Of a stretch of 64,000 nucleotides of DNA, positions 63,495-64,000 are shown piece by piece. The stretch comes from Saccharopolyspora ipomoeae. Its GTDB lineage: Bacteria > Actinomycetota > Actinomycetes > Mycobacteriales > Pseudonocardiaceae. Location: assembly GCF_029952525.1 (NCBI RefSeq), contig NZ_JASAOF010000006.1:62001-126000 (forward strand), in the 5' to 3' direction. The position numbers were made by a program, and so were the translations under genes. The notes under the pieces are model-generated. The model made no database searches, was not told the origin of the DNA, and was given only the letters and a program-made list of their open reading frames with translations. Within the stretch, counting starts at the first letter, position 1; each line of letters begins with the position of its first letter.

Positions 63495-63632
63495 ATGCCG
63501 ATGGTGCGGCCGAACGCCCGATTCGTCGATTCGATCTACGGCGTGGCTTCGAACCCTGGTCGGGTGATCTCGACGGGATATGCTCAGCCGGAACGACCGA
63601 CCGGGTGAATCGAACCGGAACGAGGGAGTCCG

Positions 63633-64000
63633 ATGAGCGAAGCGGACGTGGTGGCCCAGGCGCGGAACCTGCTCGAGGTGACGCCGGTGCTCGACGGCCA
63701 CAACGACCTGCCCTGGGCGTTGCGCCAGCAGGTCCGCTACGACCTCGACCAGCGCGACATCGCCGCCGACCAGACCGGCAGGCTGCACACCGACCTCGCC
63801 CGGCTGGACGCCGGCGGCGTCGGCGGCCAGTTCTGGTCGGTCTACGTGCCGACCTCGCTGCAGGGCGACGACGCGGTGAGCGCGACGCTGGAGCAGATCG
63901 ACTGCGTCAAGGCGCTCGCCGCCCGCTACCCGCACCGGCTGCGCTTGGCCAACACCGCCGACGAGGTCGAGGCCGCCCGCGCCGACGGCAAGATCGCCTC
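63633..64000 (+). CDS. membrane-dipeptidase-type peptidase M19, 3' truncated
   Basis: First 122 residues only; the frame is open at the window end. Metal-binding motif [13 protein letters not shown] (about residues 20-32) and the following [15 protein letters not shown] are the start of renal-dipeptidase-like zinc enzymes that cleave dipeptides. ATG at 63633 after GAGGGAG. The full protein is usually about 350-400 residues. Confidence 0.92.
   Translation, partial: MSEADVVAQARNLLEVTPVLDGHNDLPWALRQQVRYDLDQRDIAADQTGRLHTDLARLDAGGVGGQFWSVYVPTSLQGDDAVSATLEQIDCVKALAARYPHRLRLANTADEVEAARADGKIA

Overview
The window is high-GC DNA with frequent GTG/TTG starts and many 4-bp stop/start overlaps. It carries an ergothioneine cluster, eukaryotic-type Ser/Thr kinases and a DUF222/HNH gene. 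I infer an actinomycete of the Pseudonocardiales, of a Saccharopolyspora-like kind. This rests on gene content, not on a marker gene.

Left part (1-29.6 kb) is chromosomal housekeeping and transport. In order it holds: an acyl-CoA synthetase (5' truncated); an MFS drug exporter; a conserved 3-methyladenine-glycosylase-annotated protein; a receptor Ser/Thr kinase with an extracellular CBM6-like domain; two CorC/HlyC membrane proteins; a POT peptide transporter; a secreted tripeptidyl-aminopeptidase-like hydrolase; a FUSC membrane protein; an AcnR-like TetR regulator; the egtABCD ergothioneine operon; an aminotransferase/methylmalonate-semialdehyde dehydrogenase pair; a PrsW-type protease; a tripartite tricarboxylate transporter (tctCBA) divergent from a talarate/galactarate-dehydratase-like enolase-superfamily gene; and a DUF222/HNH protein.

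Middle part (29.7-52 kb) is a large CRISPR-Cas island. Five arrays share one leader type. Arrays 1 and 2 are read on the minus strand, arrays 3-5 on the plus strand. A stand-alone Cas6-like protein resembles the C-terminal half of Csb2. An adaptation operon encodes a Cas4-Cas1 fusion and Cas2, and continues into a DUF5343 protein and an HNH-SF2 helicase fusion. A type III-D-like effector operon encodes a TIGR03986-type RAMP, Cas10 without HD but with GGDD, a small RAMP, Csx10, a double Cas7 and a small accessory protein. It ends in a two-transmembrane SAVED protein. The likely logic is target RNA recognition, cyclic nucleotide synthesis by Cas10, and activation of a membrane SAVED effector. 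A frameshifted remnant of a second SAVED gene lies just downstream. HAD dehalogenase and aldo/keto reductase genes separate the effector operon from arrays 3-5. Those arrays are interleaved with an XRE/TPR regulator, two small genes and an internally deleted XRE/TPR derivative.

Right part (52-64 kb) returns to general metabolism. It holds a secreted GH3 and a divergent GH30 glycosidase, a cytochrome P450, a second receptor Ser/Thr kinase, a NarL-type two-component system, an Frc/Rbs-type sugar ABC transporter with palindromic operators upstream, a small coiled-coil-like protein and the start of an M19 dipeptidase cut by the window end.

The most notable material is the hybrid CRISPR island: I-G-like processing and adaptation parts joined to a signalling-only III-D-like effector, a TM-SAVED effector and an HNH-helicase/DUF5343 pair.
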